Shown: one piece after another, positions 32,201 to 39,676 of the stretch | How the letters are laid out: each line of letters opens with the position of its first letter | How positions within the stretch are numbered: position 1 is the first letter of the stretch | Source of the DNA: Rhynchopus euleeides | Lineage: Eukaryota; Euglenozoa; Diplonemea; Diplonemida; Diplonemidae | Length of the DNA: 64,000 bases | Direction of reading: 5' to 3' | Assembly (NCBI GenBank): GCA_963210315.1 | Contig: OY723305.1 | Coordinates: 1,895,900-1,959,899, forward strand | Notes under the pieces: generated by a model | The model's database searches: none | The model's input: only the letters and a program-made list of their open reading frames with translations | Told to the model about the DNA's origin: nothing | Translations under genes and position numbers: made by a program

Positions 32201-35200
32201 ACCGCCGCACGCAACTCCGTCGCAGCGTGGACCATCCTCCTCATGGCCCCGCTCGTCCTCCTCCGCTCGGCGAGGATGGGGGGAGCGAAGAGCAAGGTCA
32301 CCCTCCGCGAGCGCCAGAAGGTTTTCGACCGGTGGAAGAGGGGCGAGTACGCCACGCTCTGGGAGGAGGCCCGCGAGGCCAGCAAGCGCCAGGGGGGCAC
32401 GGGGTCCCGCGGGAGCGCACCGCCGCGCTTGTCCGATGAGGAGAGATGGGAGCGGCGGGTCGGTCAACTGGCGCGGCAGAACCGGGTCTCAGCAGCCCAC
32501 AAGCACCTCGTCCCGGCCAAAGTCGCCCCCAGCACGACGGAGACCCTGAAGAAGCTGCAGGGCAAACACCCGGAGGGTGGAGCGGTCCACCTGGAGCGGA
32601 CCGTGCCCGCGGAGAAGTGCAAGGCGTTCACGCCGGCTGACGTCTTCCGAGCGGTGAAGTCCTTCCCCAACGGGTCGTCGGGCGGGCAGATGGGTTTGCG
32701 TCCAGACCACGTCCGCCAAGCCCTGGAGTGCAAGGATGCGCTGGGAGCCAAGCCGACGGCCATGCTCACCCAGGTCATTAACCGGATGGTCAAGGGTGCC
32801 GTGCCCCAGGAGGTGATGCCTGTGCTCGGGGGCGCGAAGCTTTCGGCCCTGGTGAAGGGTGACGAGGACGTTCGGCCCATTGCCTGCGGAGAGACGCTCC
32901 GACGCCTCGCCGCAAAACTCCTCTCGACGCGTCATAAGGGGGACGCGCGGCGCATCCTCATGCGGGGTCGCCAAGTTGGGGTAGCTGTGCAGAGGGGGCT
33001 GGAGGCCGCGGCGTCAGTAGTGGCGCAGTACGCGGAGCGCTCGAGGGAAAAGGAGGACGCCGTGATCCTCAAGATCGACTACGCCAACGCGTTCAACTCG
33101 ATCGACCGCGGGACCTTCCTCAAGGTCGTCGAGAGGCACATCCCCGGCCTGCTGCCCTTCGTCGCGTGGTGTTACGACTCCCCCTCCACCCTCACCTACG
33201 GCGAAGGGGTGGTGTCTTCATCGTGTGGGGTGCAGCAAGGCGACCCCCTCGGGCCCCTCCTCTTCTCATTGGGGATAAAGGAGATTGCGGAGGAGCTGAA
33301 GAAGCGCACGGACCTCGACGGGTCGCTGTTCTACCTCGACGACGGGGTGATCATGGGCCCAGCGTGCGCCGTCAGAGCCGCCCTCGACTACGTCATCCAG
33401 GCCAGCACGGAGAGGGGGCTGGAGGTTAAACTCAGCAAGTGCGAGCTGATCGACCTCTGCGAGCAGTCCCTCGAGGCCCTCGAAGAGGAGGGCTTTTCCC
33501 TACGGCTCCCCGAGGACGAGGACAAGGTGGGCATCGTGTACAGGGCGGGCCGCAACTTCACCCTCCTCGGCGCACCGATCGGGTCGGCAGCCTTCTGCGA
33601 GAGCTACATGGACAAGAAGCTCTTGGAGTTCCAGCCGTACCTCGACGCCTTGGCCAAGCTCCAGGACAAGCAGGTCGGCCTCGCCCTTCTCCGCCACTGC
33701 GAGGGGTTCGCCCGCCTCGTGTTTTACATGAGGGCTATGGGACACAAGGGGGTTACGGAGTACCTCCGGAAGAGCGACGCCTCCGTGGAGAAGTGCCTCG
33801 CCCGGATCCTCGCCCTCGAGGACGACGTGCTGCCGGAATCAGTCATGCGGCAGGCCACCATGCCGGTGAGGCTCGGGGGCCTGGGGATTCGACGCGCCGC
33901 CGAACACTGGCATGCAGCCGCCCTGGCGTCCACGGCGAACGGCCACTCCTTGTGCCGGGAGCTCGACCCCAACTTCACGTGGGATGAGGAGGGATGGGAG
34001 ACCACCTGCCTCGCTCACAACAACGCTGTGGACGAGGACGAACGGCGCGACCCCACGCAAGCCCCCGTGGGGGATGTCGAGCAGAGGGAACTCTCCCGCG
34101 CGATCGTCAGCCGCCAGTACCGCGAGCTGTTCGAAGAGTCCGACGCCCACGACAGAGCCCGCCTGCGATCGCTGTCGCTGCCCCACGCCGGCGCTTTCCT
34201 CGGGGGGAAGCTCTCGGAGAACAGCCGCATCGAGGGTCGCCAGATGATCGCCGTGTCACGCGCCCGCCTTGGCATTCCCCTCTTCGAGCCGGATACCGTC
34301 TGCGAGAAGTGCGGCAGGGAACTGGACGAGATGGGAACCCACGCCTTCGACTGCAACCAGGGCGGGGCTTTAACCCGCAGACACGACGCCACCCGGGACG
34401 CCCTGTTCGCCCTGGCACAGGAGGCGGGCACGAACCCCGAGATGGAGTCTCTGCATCTCCTGCAGGATGGGCAGCGCCCGGGCGACCTCGTGACTAGGAG
34501 GATCTGGCCACGAGTCATTGACATCACCGTCAAGAACCCCGTGGCCGCTTCTTACGTGCAGGCGGCAGCCCGTTTCACGGGAGCGGCGGCAGCCCAGGGC
34601 GAGGCGACGAAGAACCGGCAGTACCGGGACGCGTGTGCGGCGCGAGGCCTCGTGTTCGCCCCCTACGCCATGGAGTTGTTCGGCGGCCTCGCCCCCTCGG
34701 CACACTCCGTCTTCTCGAAGCTCGGGCGCCTTGCGGCGGAGCGGACAGGAGCGAGCCGAGTGCAGCTGACGCAGGAGTACGCGTGCAGGGTGAACTCCGC
34801 CTTCAACAACACCCTGGGCGCCACCCTGCTCGAGTGCGGGGAGCTTACGAAGGCTTGCCGGTCGCTGGCCCGCGACAGAGTCGAGGTGGAGGCCGCCCCA
34901 CCCCTGGACCCCGACCACTTCATCAGGTTCGAGCCGGACCAGGTCGGCCAGGGTGCTGCATTCGAAGACACCGACCCGGACGACGCGGAGGGACAAGGCC
35001 ACCAGGCGGTGCCCCCTCCCTCAGACGAGCCCCTGCGTCCCGCCCAGAAACCCGTAGACCGCGAGCCGCCGACGCCGGAAGACCTGGTGCGTGAATGGCG
35101 GTCTGCCCACAACGGTGTAGGGGTGTCCTTCACCTCGCTGATGGGGGGCTTGGGGAACCTCCTGCCGGCGGTGTTCCAGGTGCAGCAGCTGGGGGGAGGT

Positions 35201-37201
35201 GGCGCGGGGGGGGTGCCCACGGATGCGCTGGTGGCCCTCGCGGACGGCTTCGCCTCGTCAGGGACCCCGATGGAGGCAGGGCCACTCCGCAGACAGGCCG
35301 TCGCCCGGGTACGATCCTCCCCCGAACTGTCGGGGCTCCTGGCAGACCCAGCGGCGTGGGCCAGCCGCATGTCCGCTTTCGAGAGGGAAGACGAAGCGAC
35401 GTGGGCCGACGACGTGCTCATTCGCGGGGCGGCGTGCGTGCTGCGGAGGCACATCATCGTCTTCCGCGACTACCGCGCGCCGACAGTGTGCGACCCCGGG
35501 TGCAAGCCGATCGCCACCGCGGTCGCCCTCGGGGGAGTAGGCGACCGCTTCCAGGCGCTCACCCTGCCGGCGGACGTGCAGGAGTTGGTGGGCGGGAGCA
35601 CGACTGGGCCCCGGCCTACCGTACGCGCGGGCCCGCGGCTGCGAACTGAGCGGGCGGAGGGGGAGCAGGACGTGACGGAGTTCTGCCAGTTCTGCGAAGC
35701 GGACTTCTCCACGCAGGACACCCACGGCAGGTGTGTACACTGCCTCAGAGCCAGCTGCCCTGACTGTGTCGAGCACGTCGCGGACCCCTGCCAGTGCGGG
35801 CGCACGGAGCCGACGACGGTGGTGCAGGAGGAGGTGATGGATGACGACGAGGACAGCACCGACAGCGAGGACGCCGGTCCCCCGCCGCCGCCCCCGGGGC
35901 CGGCCCCCGAGCCGGCGGACGATGTCCTGACCCGGTGGCTGACCGCGAGGGAGCACGCGCTTCCGGGAGTCACCACCGCGAAGCAGCAGAGCGTGCTGGA
36001 GATGCCGGACGTGCAGGACTTCCGGTTCACCCCCGGGAACTGCTTCTTCGACGCCCTCACGTTCCTCCTCGGCGAGGCCGGCGCGACTGCAGACGGCCTG
36101 CGGCAGTACGTCGTGAAGGCGGTCGGCGACCACGCTGACCTGAGGAGCAGGGCGGAGCCCTCCTACGAGGAGTGGGCGCGGCAGATGCGCGAGTCCGGCA
36201 GCATGAACGTTGCGTCGTGGGCCGACGAGCTGACGCTGCAGGGGGCCGCGCGGGCGACGGGCTCCCCGATCGTCGTGCTCGCTGATGACACTGCACCGCG
36301 GATATACCGCCCCCTGAGGAAGCCGTACGGGCCTGTCGCGGGTGTCAAGTTCAAGGCATCGCACTACAGCCCACTCCACATCTCGGAGCAGGTGCGGTCC
36401 TTCGTGCTCCGCCTCGCACCGGCCGTACCCCTCGTCTCCACCGGCTGCCGAGGCGCAGAGGCTGGCCTCCACATGGTCCGAGTAGACGGGGGGACAGCCG
36501 AACTGTCGGTGCTGTGTGTCAGATGTGAGCAGCCGTTTGACACCCGAACGCCCCACTGGGAATGCATAGGCTGCAATCGCCTAGCGTGCACGGGCTGTGT
36601 GTCGGACGGAGAGACATGTACCCGTCCGCCGGACCGAGGAGGCGACGGGGCTGCGACGGACGGTAACGCACACACGACCTCGGGCGGCTCTCCCTCTGCT
36701 TCTACAGCACCAGCCCCCTCGTCGAACGCGACCGCTCAGCCCTCCACCTCCTCCACCTCCTCCACCGACTCCACCTCCGACGCGCAGCAGGGCGGCTCCA
36801 CCAGCGAGAACGCACCAGCCCCCTCAGCGTCGCAGCACACAGGCAAGCGGAAGGCCGACCGTGACGTGTCAGCCTCTCCCCCGGACAGGAAGCGCAGCGC
36901 GACGGCTGCCGACAAAGGCACCCCAGCTGACGACGCCGACGTCCCCAAGACGGTGGCTGAATGGGACGCCCTGTTCACCCCAGAGCCTGGCTCCCCGGAG
37001 GAGGAGTTCAAGTCCGCGAGGCGAGCCCTGCATGCGTGGCGTTGCAAGGTCCGCCTCCAAGACAGAGAGGAGCAGAGGCTGTACAATAACCTCAACTCGA
37101 GGATGTACACCGCAGCGGGCATGCGTCGCGCGACAGCGGGGACAGCGTCCCAGGGATCACGCCGCGCCGCGCCGCGCGCGACAGGCGCCGCCACCCAGTG
37201 A
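29213..37201 (+). CDS. LINE-B polyprotein: OTU-ZnF-RT-CCHC-RLE-Cys cluster-OTU-Cys cluster
   Basis: 2,662 codons from the ATG at 29213; there is no ATG before it in frame. Residues 1-~600 are Pro/Ala-rich with 20-residue repeats near 29311-29460. OTU-N has QGDCGFFAIG with Cys709, WMDHLALQLAARVW, and GQHFEGVSIP with His815. A C2H2 finger follows (Cys873, Cys878, His897, His901), then a CLKC...CTAC cluster. The RT spans about 32610-33720, with DYANAFNS (Asp1289), GVQQGDPLGPLLFS and YLDDG (Asp1376-Asp1377). The CCHC knuckle is C-x2-C-x9-H-x3-C (Cys1697-Cys1714). The restriction-like endonuclease has RPGDLV (Asp1758) and IDITVKNP (Asp1770). The C-terminal part has two clusters C-x2-C-x12-C-x2-C-x4-C-x2-C (35683-35767 and 36515-36597) flanking OTU-C (TPGNCFFDAL with Cys2277, SWADELTLQGAAR, KASHYSPLHI with His2384). 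It ends with VPKTVAEWDALF and a basic tail. Inferred roles are target cleavage and reverse transcription by the core, with de-ubiquitination or self-processing by the OTU domains. Confidence 0.85.
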   Translation: MEARDVPGRGHARRRGQWALMALLVAALPPPAGEQPGSPPVARETGGSQPPTRVQPGPPPVAAEARGSQPPARVQPGPPPVAARAAATAAAASAAPGQAGPGEGGFHTGPPTTAHRSDPPALCTPQRHSPTAAEGSRPPLVQAAAVTVAEGAAEAAAGRVTASRPNPLPHVMWGVGWAWGSGRVVGGLPPPRGDSFGWEGVLGQYGAGEGRANIPHPRLPCFFVPPPAQSHAPPAALPLIASQHPPTFRLSRSPPPSPPPSAPGVEGQAGVFEYSGPSPHLAPCNSLVPHPLISCPPSSHVPPAQVSPHLAITGKIGDSGAGGDLAPGAPTDAPPRRPTTPAAEQQGELYSQQGNNASGAPAGDRSTSQGTWMPACRGWSGDPPVGAECSSGVPTARGWGLPPGALAEGWDDGERRRWVRMRLPRQWRRPRARAVRRAAMKRRAPSRQRAGLRGTSPPSLRGVIWSLLRQAMWRPLMWGLRSYASPQSWVGLARAAVSACRRGLSEASRDCWSVVARLCGRAPRRHGMSRRPRHWVARRPARPMCLRRRAVRGIRLHARALHSPSSLPGTRWTGGGRLAWDRQDEILFDWLVFREDLARDTLERVLTRHVADDPRASLPDLAAARTRVRRKLEALPLPDYAPVWTEPSPALRDTPGGPTEGAHIPCDAMRGGADDDDAMGEAQGERDAVDDLLRDFGATRVPNAAQGDCGFFAIGVPAADIALRRQDLSEAAKKLQALTDLFGGDKAQHLAYAANLARPSSWMDHLALQLAARVWSIHIVVVQGGEHPIVSIRPAKVPDKELLQKTRVIALTGQHFEGVSIPRAELHGLVNRAEPAFLTRSNARMAELQTAEGQEELDVGSKLVERSTARLYCPHDSCRTSLMQAGIPILPTSMKDHLNRHLEKGDVLSRGTLRALKFAQCLKCDKVITLGDHQSCTACRKDLEPEPEAQAVGADIPAGELPSVEELRRHNIRVWEKVPKPLVKAWTAALSEAARETAARNSVAAWTILLMAPLVLLRSARMGGAKSKVTLRERQKVFDRWKRGEYATLWEEAREASKRQGGTGSRGSAPPRLSDEERWERRVGQLARQNRVSAAHKHLVPAKVAPSTTETLKKLQGKHPEGGAVHLERTVPAEKCKAFTPADVFRAVKSFPNGSSGGQMGLRPDHVRQALECKDALGAKPTAMLTQVINRMVKGAVPQEVMPVLGGAKLSALVKGDEDVRPIACGETLRRLAAKLLSTRHKGDARRILMRGRQVGVAVQRGLEAAASVVAQYAERSREKEDAVILKIDYANAFNSIDRGTFLKVVERHIPGLLPFVAWCYDSPSTLTYGEGVVSSSCGVQQGDPLGPLLFSLGIKEIAEELKKRTDLDGSLFYLDDGVIMGPACAVRAALDYVIQASTERGLEVKLSKCELIDLCEQSLEALEEEGFSLRLPEDEDKVGIVYRAGRNFTLLGAPIGSAAFCESYMDKKLLEFQPYLDALAKLQDKQVGLALLRHCEGFARLVFYMRAMGHKGVTEYLRKSDASVEKCLARILALEDDVLPESVMRQATMPVRLGGLGIRRAAEHWHAAALASTANGHSLCRELDPNFTWDEEGWETTCLAHNNAVDEDERRDPTQAPVGDVEQRELSRAIVSRQYRELFEESDAHDRARLRSLSLPHAGAFLGGKLSENSRIEGRQMIAVSRARLGIPLFEPDTVCEKCGRELDEMGTHAFDCNQGGALTRRHDATRDALFALAQEAGTNPEMESLHLLQDGQRPGDLVTRRIWPRVIDITVKNPVAASYVQAAARFTGAAAAQGEATKNRQYRDACAARGLVFAPYAMELFGGLAPSAHSVFSKLGRLAAERTGASRVQLTQEYACRVNSAFNNTLGATLLECGELTKACRSLARDRVEVEAAPPLDPDHFIRFEPDQVGQGAAFEDTDPDDAEGQGHQAVPPPSDEPLRPAQKPVDREPPTPEDLVREWRSAHNGVGVSFTSLMGGLGNLLPAVFQVQQLGGGGAGGVPTDALVALADGFASSGTPMEAGPLRRQAVARVRSSPELSGLLADPAAWASRMSAFEREDEATWADDVLIRGAACVLRRHIIVFRDYRAPTVCDPGCKPIATAVALGGVGDRFQALTLPADVQELVGGSTTGPRPTVRAGPRLRTERAEGEQDVTEFCQFCEADFSTQDTHGRCVHCLRASCPDCVEHVADPCQCGRTEPTTVVQEEVMDDDEDSTDSEDAGPPPPPPGPAPEPADDVLTRWLTAREHALPGVTTAKQQSVLEMPDVQDFRFTPGNCFFDALTFLLGEAGATADGLRQYVVKAVGDHADLRSRAEPSYEEWARQMRESGSMNVASWADELTLQGAARATGSPIVVLADDTAPRIYRPLRKPYGPVAGVKFKASHYSPLHISEQVRSFVLRLAPAVPLVSTGCRGAEAGLHMVRVDGGTAELSVLCVRCEQPFDTRTPHWECIGCNRLACTGCVSDGETCTRPPDRGGDGAATDGNAHTTSGGSPSASTAPAPSSNATAQPSTSSTSSTDSTSDAQQGGSTSENAPAPSASQHTGKRKADRDVSASPPDRKRSATAADKGTPADDADVPKTVAEWDALFTPEPGSPEEEFKSARRALHAWRCKVRLQDREEQRLYNNLNSRMYTAAGMRRATAGTASQGSRRAAPRATGAATQ
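32610..33720 (+). other. Reverse transcriptase domain within LINE-B copy 3
   Basis: The palm motifs are in the right order: the FPNGSSGGQMGLRPDHV entry block, IDYANAFNSIDR (metal Asp at codon 33077), GVQQGDPLGPLLFS, and FYLDDGVIMG (Asp codons 33338 and 33341). The usual Ala/Val between Tyr and the Asp pair is Leu. All catalytic acids are present. Confidence 0.9.
34301..34700 (+). other. CCHC knuckle and restriction-like endonuclease within LINE-B copy 3
   Basis: The C-x2-C-x9-H-x3-C knuckle (from codon 34301) is followed by an RHDATRD segment, RPGDLVTRR (Asp codon 34484), RVIDITVKNP (Asp codon 34520, Lys four residues on) and a K-x3-Y-type helix (TKNRQYRDAC). This order is that of the PD-(D/E)XK-like nuclease in R2/CRE-type LINEs, which nicks the target for target-primed reverse transcription. 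Confidence 0.75.
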
Positions 37202-37960
37202 GGGCCAGAGTGGTCGAACCTGCAAGGAGCAGGTCCCCGCTCGACTACGTAGAGTATAGAGTAGAGTTTTGAGTAGAGGTAGATCCCCCCCCCCTAGACC
37301 AGATGCCTTTGTGCAGTAGAGCACACACAGGTGCTGTGAATACCCCCTTCTCCGTCCCCCCCCCCCCCCCTCCCCCCCCAACTCCCCCTCGCGGCAGGCA
37401 CGGTCGGCCCGACGAGTCAGTTCAGTGTTGTCCCTCAACGAGACCCCCTGTCCCCGGCCCTGTGAGCACCACAGCACCAGGGAATAGGCATCCCAACTCA
37501 CAGGACCCACCGCCGTCACTGCATGCCCCTCTGCCCCGCGTTTCGTTACCTTCTCTGCCAGGTCACGGGTCCCCCCTCCAGGTGCCCTCCCGCCTCATCC
37601 CTTTTTACCCCCGTCGTTGCCCGTTTTGGCGCCCCCGATAGGCGGACCCAGGGAGCCTCGTCAAAGTGCCATCCCTACAGGAGATCGCCCTGGTTTTGGC
37701 CCCCATGAGCACCATGGCACCAGTAATCCAGGAAATTTGGCTCCCTGGATCCACCGTCACTGCTATTCTTGTCCTTCTGCATTACCTTTCACGCTTATTT
37801 GCCTTCGGACTGGGTCATGGGATGGAAGAGGGCGGTCGGGGTCTGGGGAAGTGAGGATGTGTGTCAAGACCTTGTCTCGTTGTGCCTGGGAGGTTTGGTG
37901 GTGGATGGGATGAGACACAGGCCATTGTGCCCAGAGAGCGCATGAGAGAAAAAAAAAAAA
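37202..37960 (+). other. LINE-B 3' UTR
   Basis: About 750 bp with long C-runs near 37286 and 37355-37378, a CCAGGGA/TCCAGGA-rich middle part, and poly(A). A 98-codon ORF in it (from 37617) is conserved only because the copies are young; I do not call it a gene. Other copies extend up to ~120 bp further, to GGGCAAG plus poly(A). Confidence 0.7.
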
Positions 37961-38035
37961 TGGGTGGTTGGGTGGCGGATGGGAGAGTACAGGCCGTTGA
38001 GCCCAGCACGCGTGCATGAGAGAAAAAAAAAAAAA
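37961..38035 (+). repeat. 3' end of a related LINE subfamily with poly(A)
   Basis: 62 bp that resemble, with several mismatches, the last bases of the LINE-B 3' UTR (GGTGGTGGATGGGATGAGA-like through GCATGAGAG), followed by 13 A residues (38023-38035). It probably comes from a diverged subfamily, 5'-truncated to almost nothing. Confidence 0.5.
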
Positions 38036-38183
38036 CTCGCCGGGCCGACCGTGCCTGCCGCGAGGGGGAGTTGGGGGGGGAGGGGGGGGGGGGGGGACGG
38101 AGAAGGGGGTATTCACAGCACCTGTGTGTGCTCTACTGCACAAAGGCATCTGGTCTAGGGGGGGGGATCTACCTCCACTCAAA

Positions 38184-38380
38184 ACTCTACTCTTTTTTTT
38201 TTTTTTTTTTGGCGTGTCGTTTGATGTGTGTGATCTTTTCATGTGTGTTTCTTTCGCTTTCTTCTTTTCGTTTCTTGTCTTGCTTGTCTCTTGTACCTTG
38301 TATTCTGTACCAACTAGCCCAGACAAACAACAGCTGCAAAGATTCTCGGTCCGGATGTCCCCCAAAAAAAACTCTACTCT
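38184..38380 (+). repeat. Retroposon X, copy d, with 10-bp target duplication and tails at both ends
   Basis: X 3'-terminal fragment (38211-38363) with seven A residues on its right and, unusually, 17 T residues on its left (38194-38210). ACTCTACTCT flanks it at 38184-38193 and 38371-38380. The target is the 3' UTR of LINE-B copy 4. Confidence 0.75.
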
Positions 38381-38540
38381 ATACTCTACGTAGTCGAGCG
38401 GGGACCTGCTCCTTGCAGGTTCGACCACTCTGGCCCTCACTGGGTGGCGGCGCCTGTCGCGCGCGGCGCGGCGCGGCGTGATCCCTGGGACGCTGTCCCC
38501 GCTGTCGCGCGACGCATGCCCGCTGCGGTGTACATCCTCG

Positions 38541-39676
38541 AGTTGAGGTTATGGGGGGATAAAATCCGGGGGGATAAAATCCAACTTGCTGCCTTCACGT
38601 GGCGCCCCCTGTGATTACCCTCCTTGGAGGGGAAACCAAAGCAAGCTCTGGTATTAAGATCCTTGGAATTGACCTTGGGGGGCCTCTTGAGTGAGTCTCG
38701 GGAGAAATCGGACCTGTGCATGGGTCAGGGCAGTGTGCGCGAGCATAAGGCCCTGGGCTGTTCCCTCTGAGTTGCTCTAATTGCATGAGTGGCTTGAGCA
38801 CATGGACGTCTGCAGGCCAGCCTGTAGGAAGATCAGGATGCAGGGTTGCCCCCCTTTTGGGGCGTGAAAGCCTCGCCAATGCTTTCCCTAGTGCCGCGAT
38901 CGGGCGTGCTGGAGCTGCGCGATGCCTGAGAAGATCCTGCTGGAGCTGATCCTGCCCCCACGTTGCGGCTCTAAGCCCTCAACGGGTAGCCCCTCTGGGT
39001 GGTCGCTGCTGACCTGTGCCTGGCCCCTCCCCCTTCGCACAAGGGGTTGACTAGTGTTGCAGGCGGTGGAGTCATAGACAGCACTGCCTTTTGCTTTCAC
39101 CATTGGCCCTTTCTCTACTTTTTCGGTGCACAACAGAGACCTCTCTTTGTGTCGATGCGTTGCGGCTACAAACAAACCAACAAGCCCCTCCATCACTACA
39201 AAGAGCAGTTTTCTGAACCCTAGCGTTGTCCCAGCTAGCTTGTGTTTCCCTTTTGGGCTTTTTCTTTGAGTTTTTCTTTACTCGATCGTTTCCTGTGACA
39301 CTCTGTGTTTCAGCATTCATTGCAATGTGTAATGTGCAACTTCCACTTCAGGTTCCTTGCACATAACACAAAAGCGGTTGGCGGCTATCAACCATATGCT
39401 ATTGAAGCAACCAAGCCCCCCGTTTTTGGAGTTATGTACGAGCAATCTGTCACCAGTGTGGTCCTCGCTGGCTAAGTGGATGTCCAGAGGCTGTGCCATT
39501 TTGGGCGTGTCGTTTGATGTGTGTGATCTTTTCATGTGTGTTTCTTTCGCTTTCTTCTTTTCGTTTCTTGTCTTGCTTGTCTCTTGTACCTTGTATTCTG
39601 TACCAACTAGCCCAGACAAACAACAGCTGCAAAGATTCTCGGTCCGGATGTCCCCCAAAAAAAAAGTTGAGGTTAT
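38541..39676 (+). repeat. Retroposon X, copy e, longest copy, with 12-bp target duplication
   Basis: About 1.1 kb from GGGGGGATAAAATCC to GTCCCCC plus nine A residues. AGTTGAGGTTAT is duplicated at 38541-38552 and 39665-39676. The 5' end has a perfect 15-bp tandem duplication (38553-38567 and 38568-38582). No ORF over ~75 codons looks real, and no RT is present. It is therefore a non-autonomous retroposon that presumably uses another element's RT. A pyrimidine-rich block lies at about 39530-39600. Confidence 0.8.

Larger units (their letters stand above)
28886..37960 (+). mobile_element. LINE-B copy 3, apparently full length and intact
   Basis: Runs from the recurrent 5' end (CAACGATTT at 28887) through a ~325-bp pyrimidine-rich 5' UTR. 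One ORF follows (29213-37201), then a ~750-bp 3' UTR and twelve A residues (37949-37960). It is the only copy here with every module in one uninterrupted frame, so I use it as the reference. The combination of RT, CCHC knuckle and restriction-like endonuclease places it with RLE-type non-LTR elements (R2/NeSL/CRE-like). The clade needs a phylogeny. Its insertion points in this window share no common target sequence. Confidence 0.85.

Noticed and set aside
37617-37913. 98-codon ORF in the LINE-B 3' UTR, present in several copies
   Set aside because: Copies are too young for conservation to mean selection. It has no domain, and shorter 3' ends and truncated copies cut through it.
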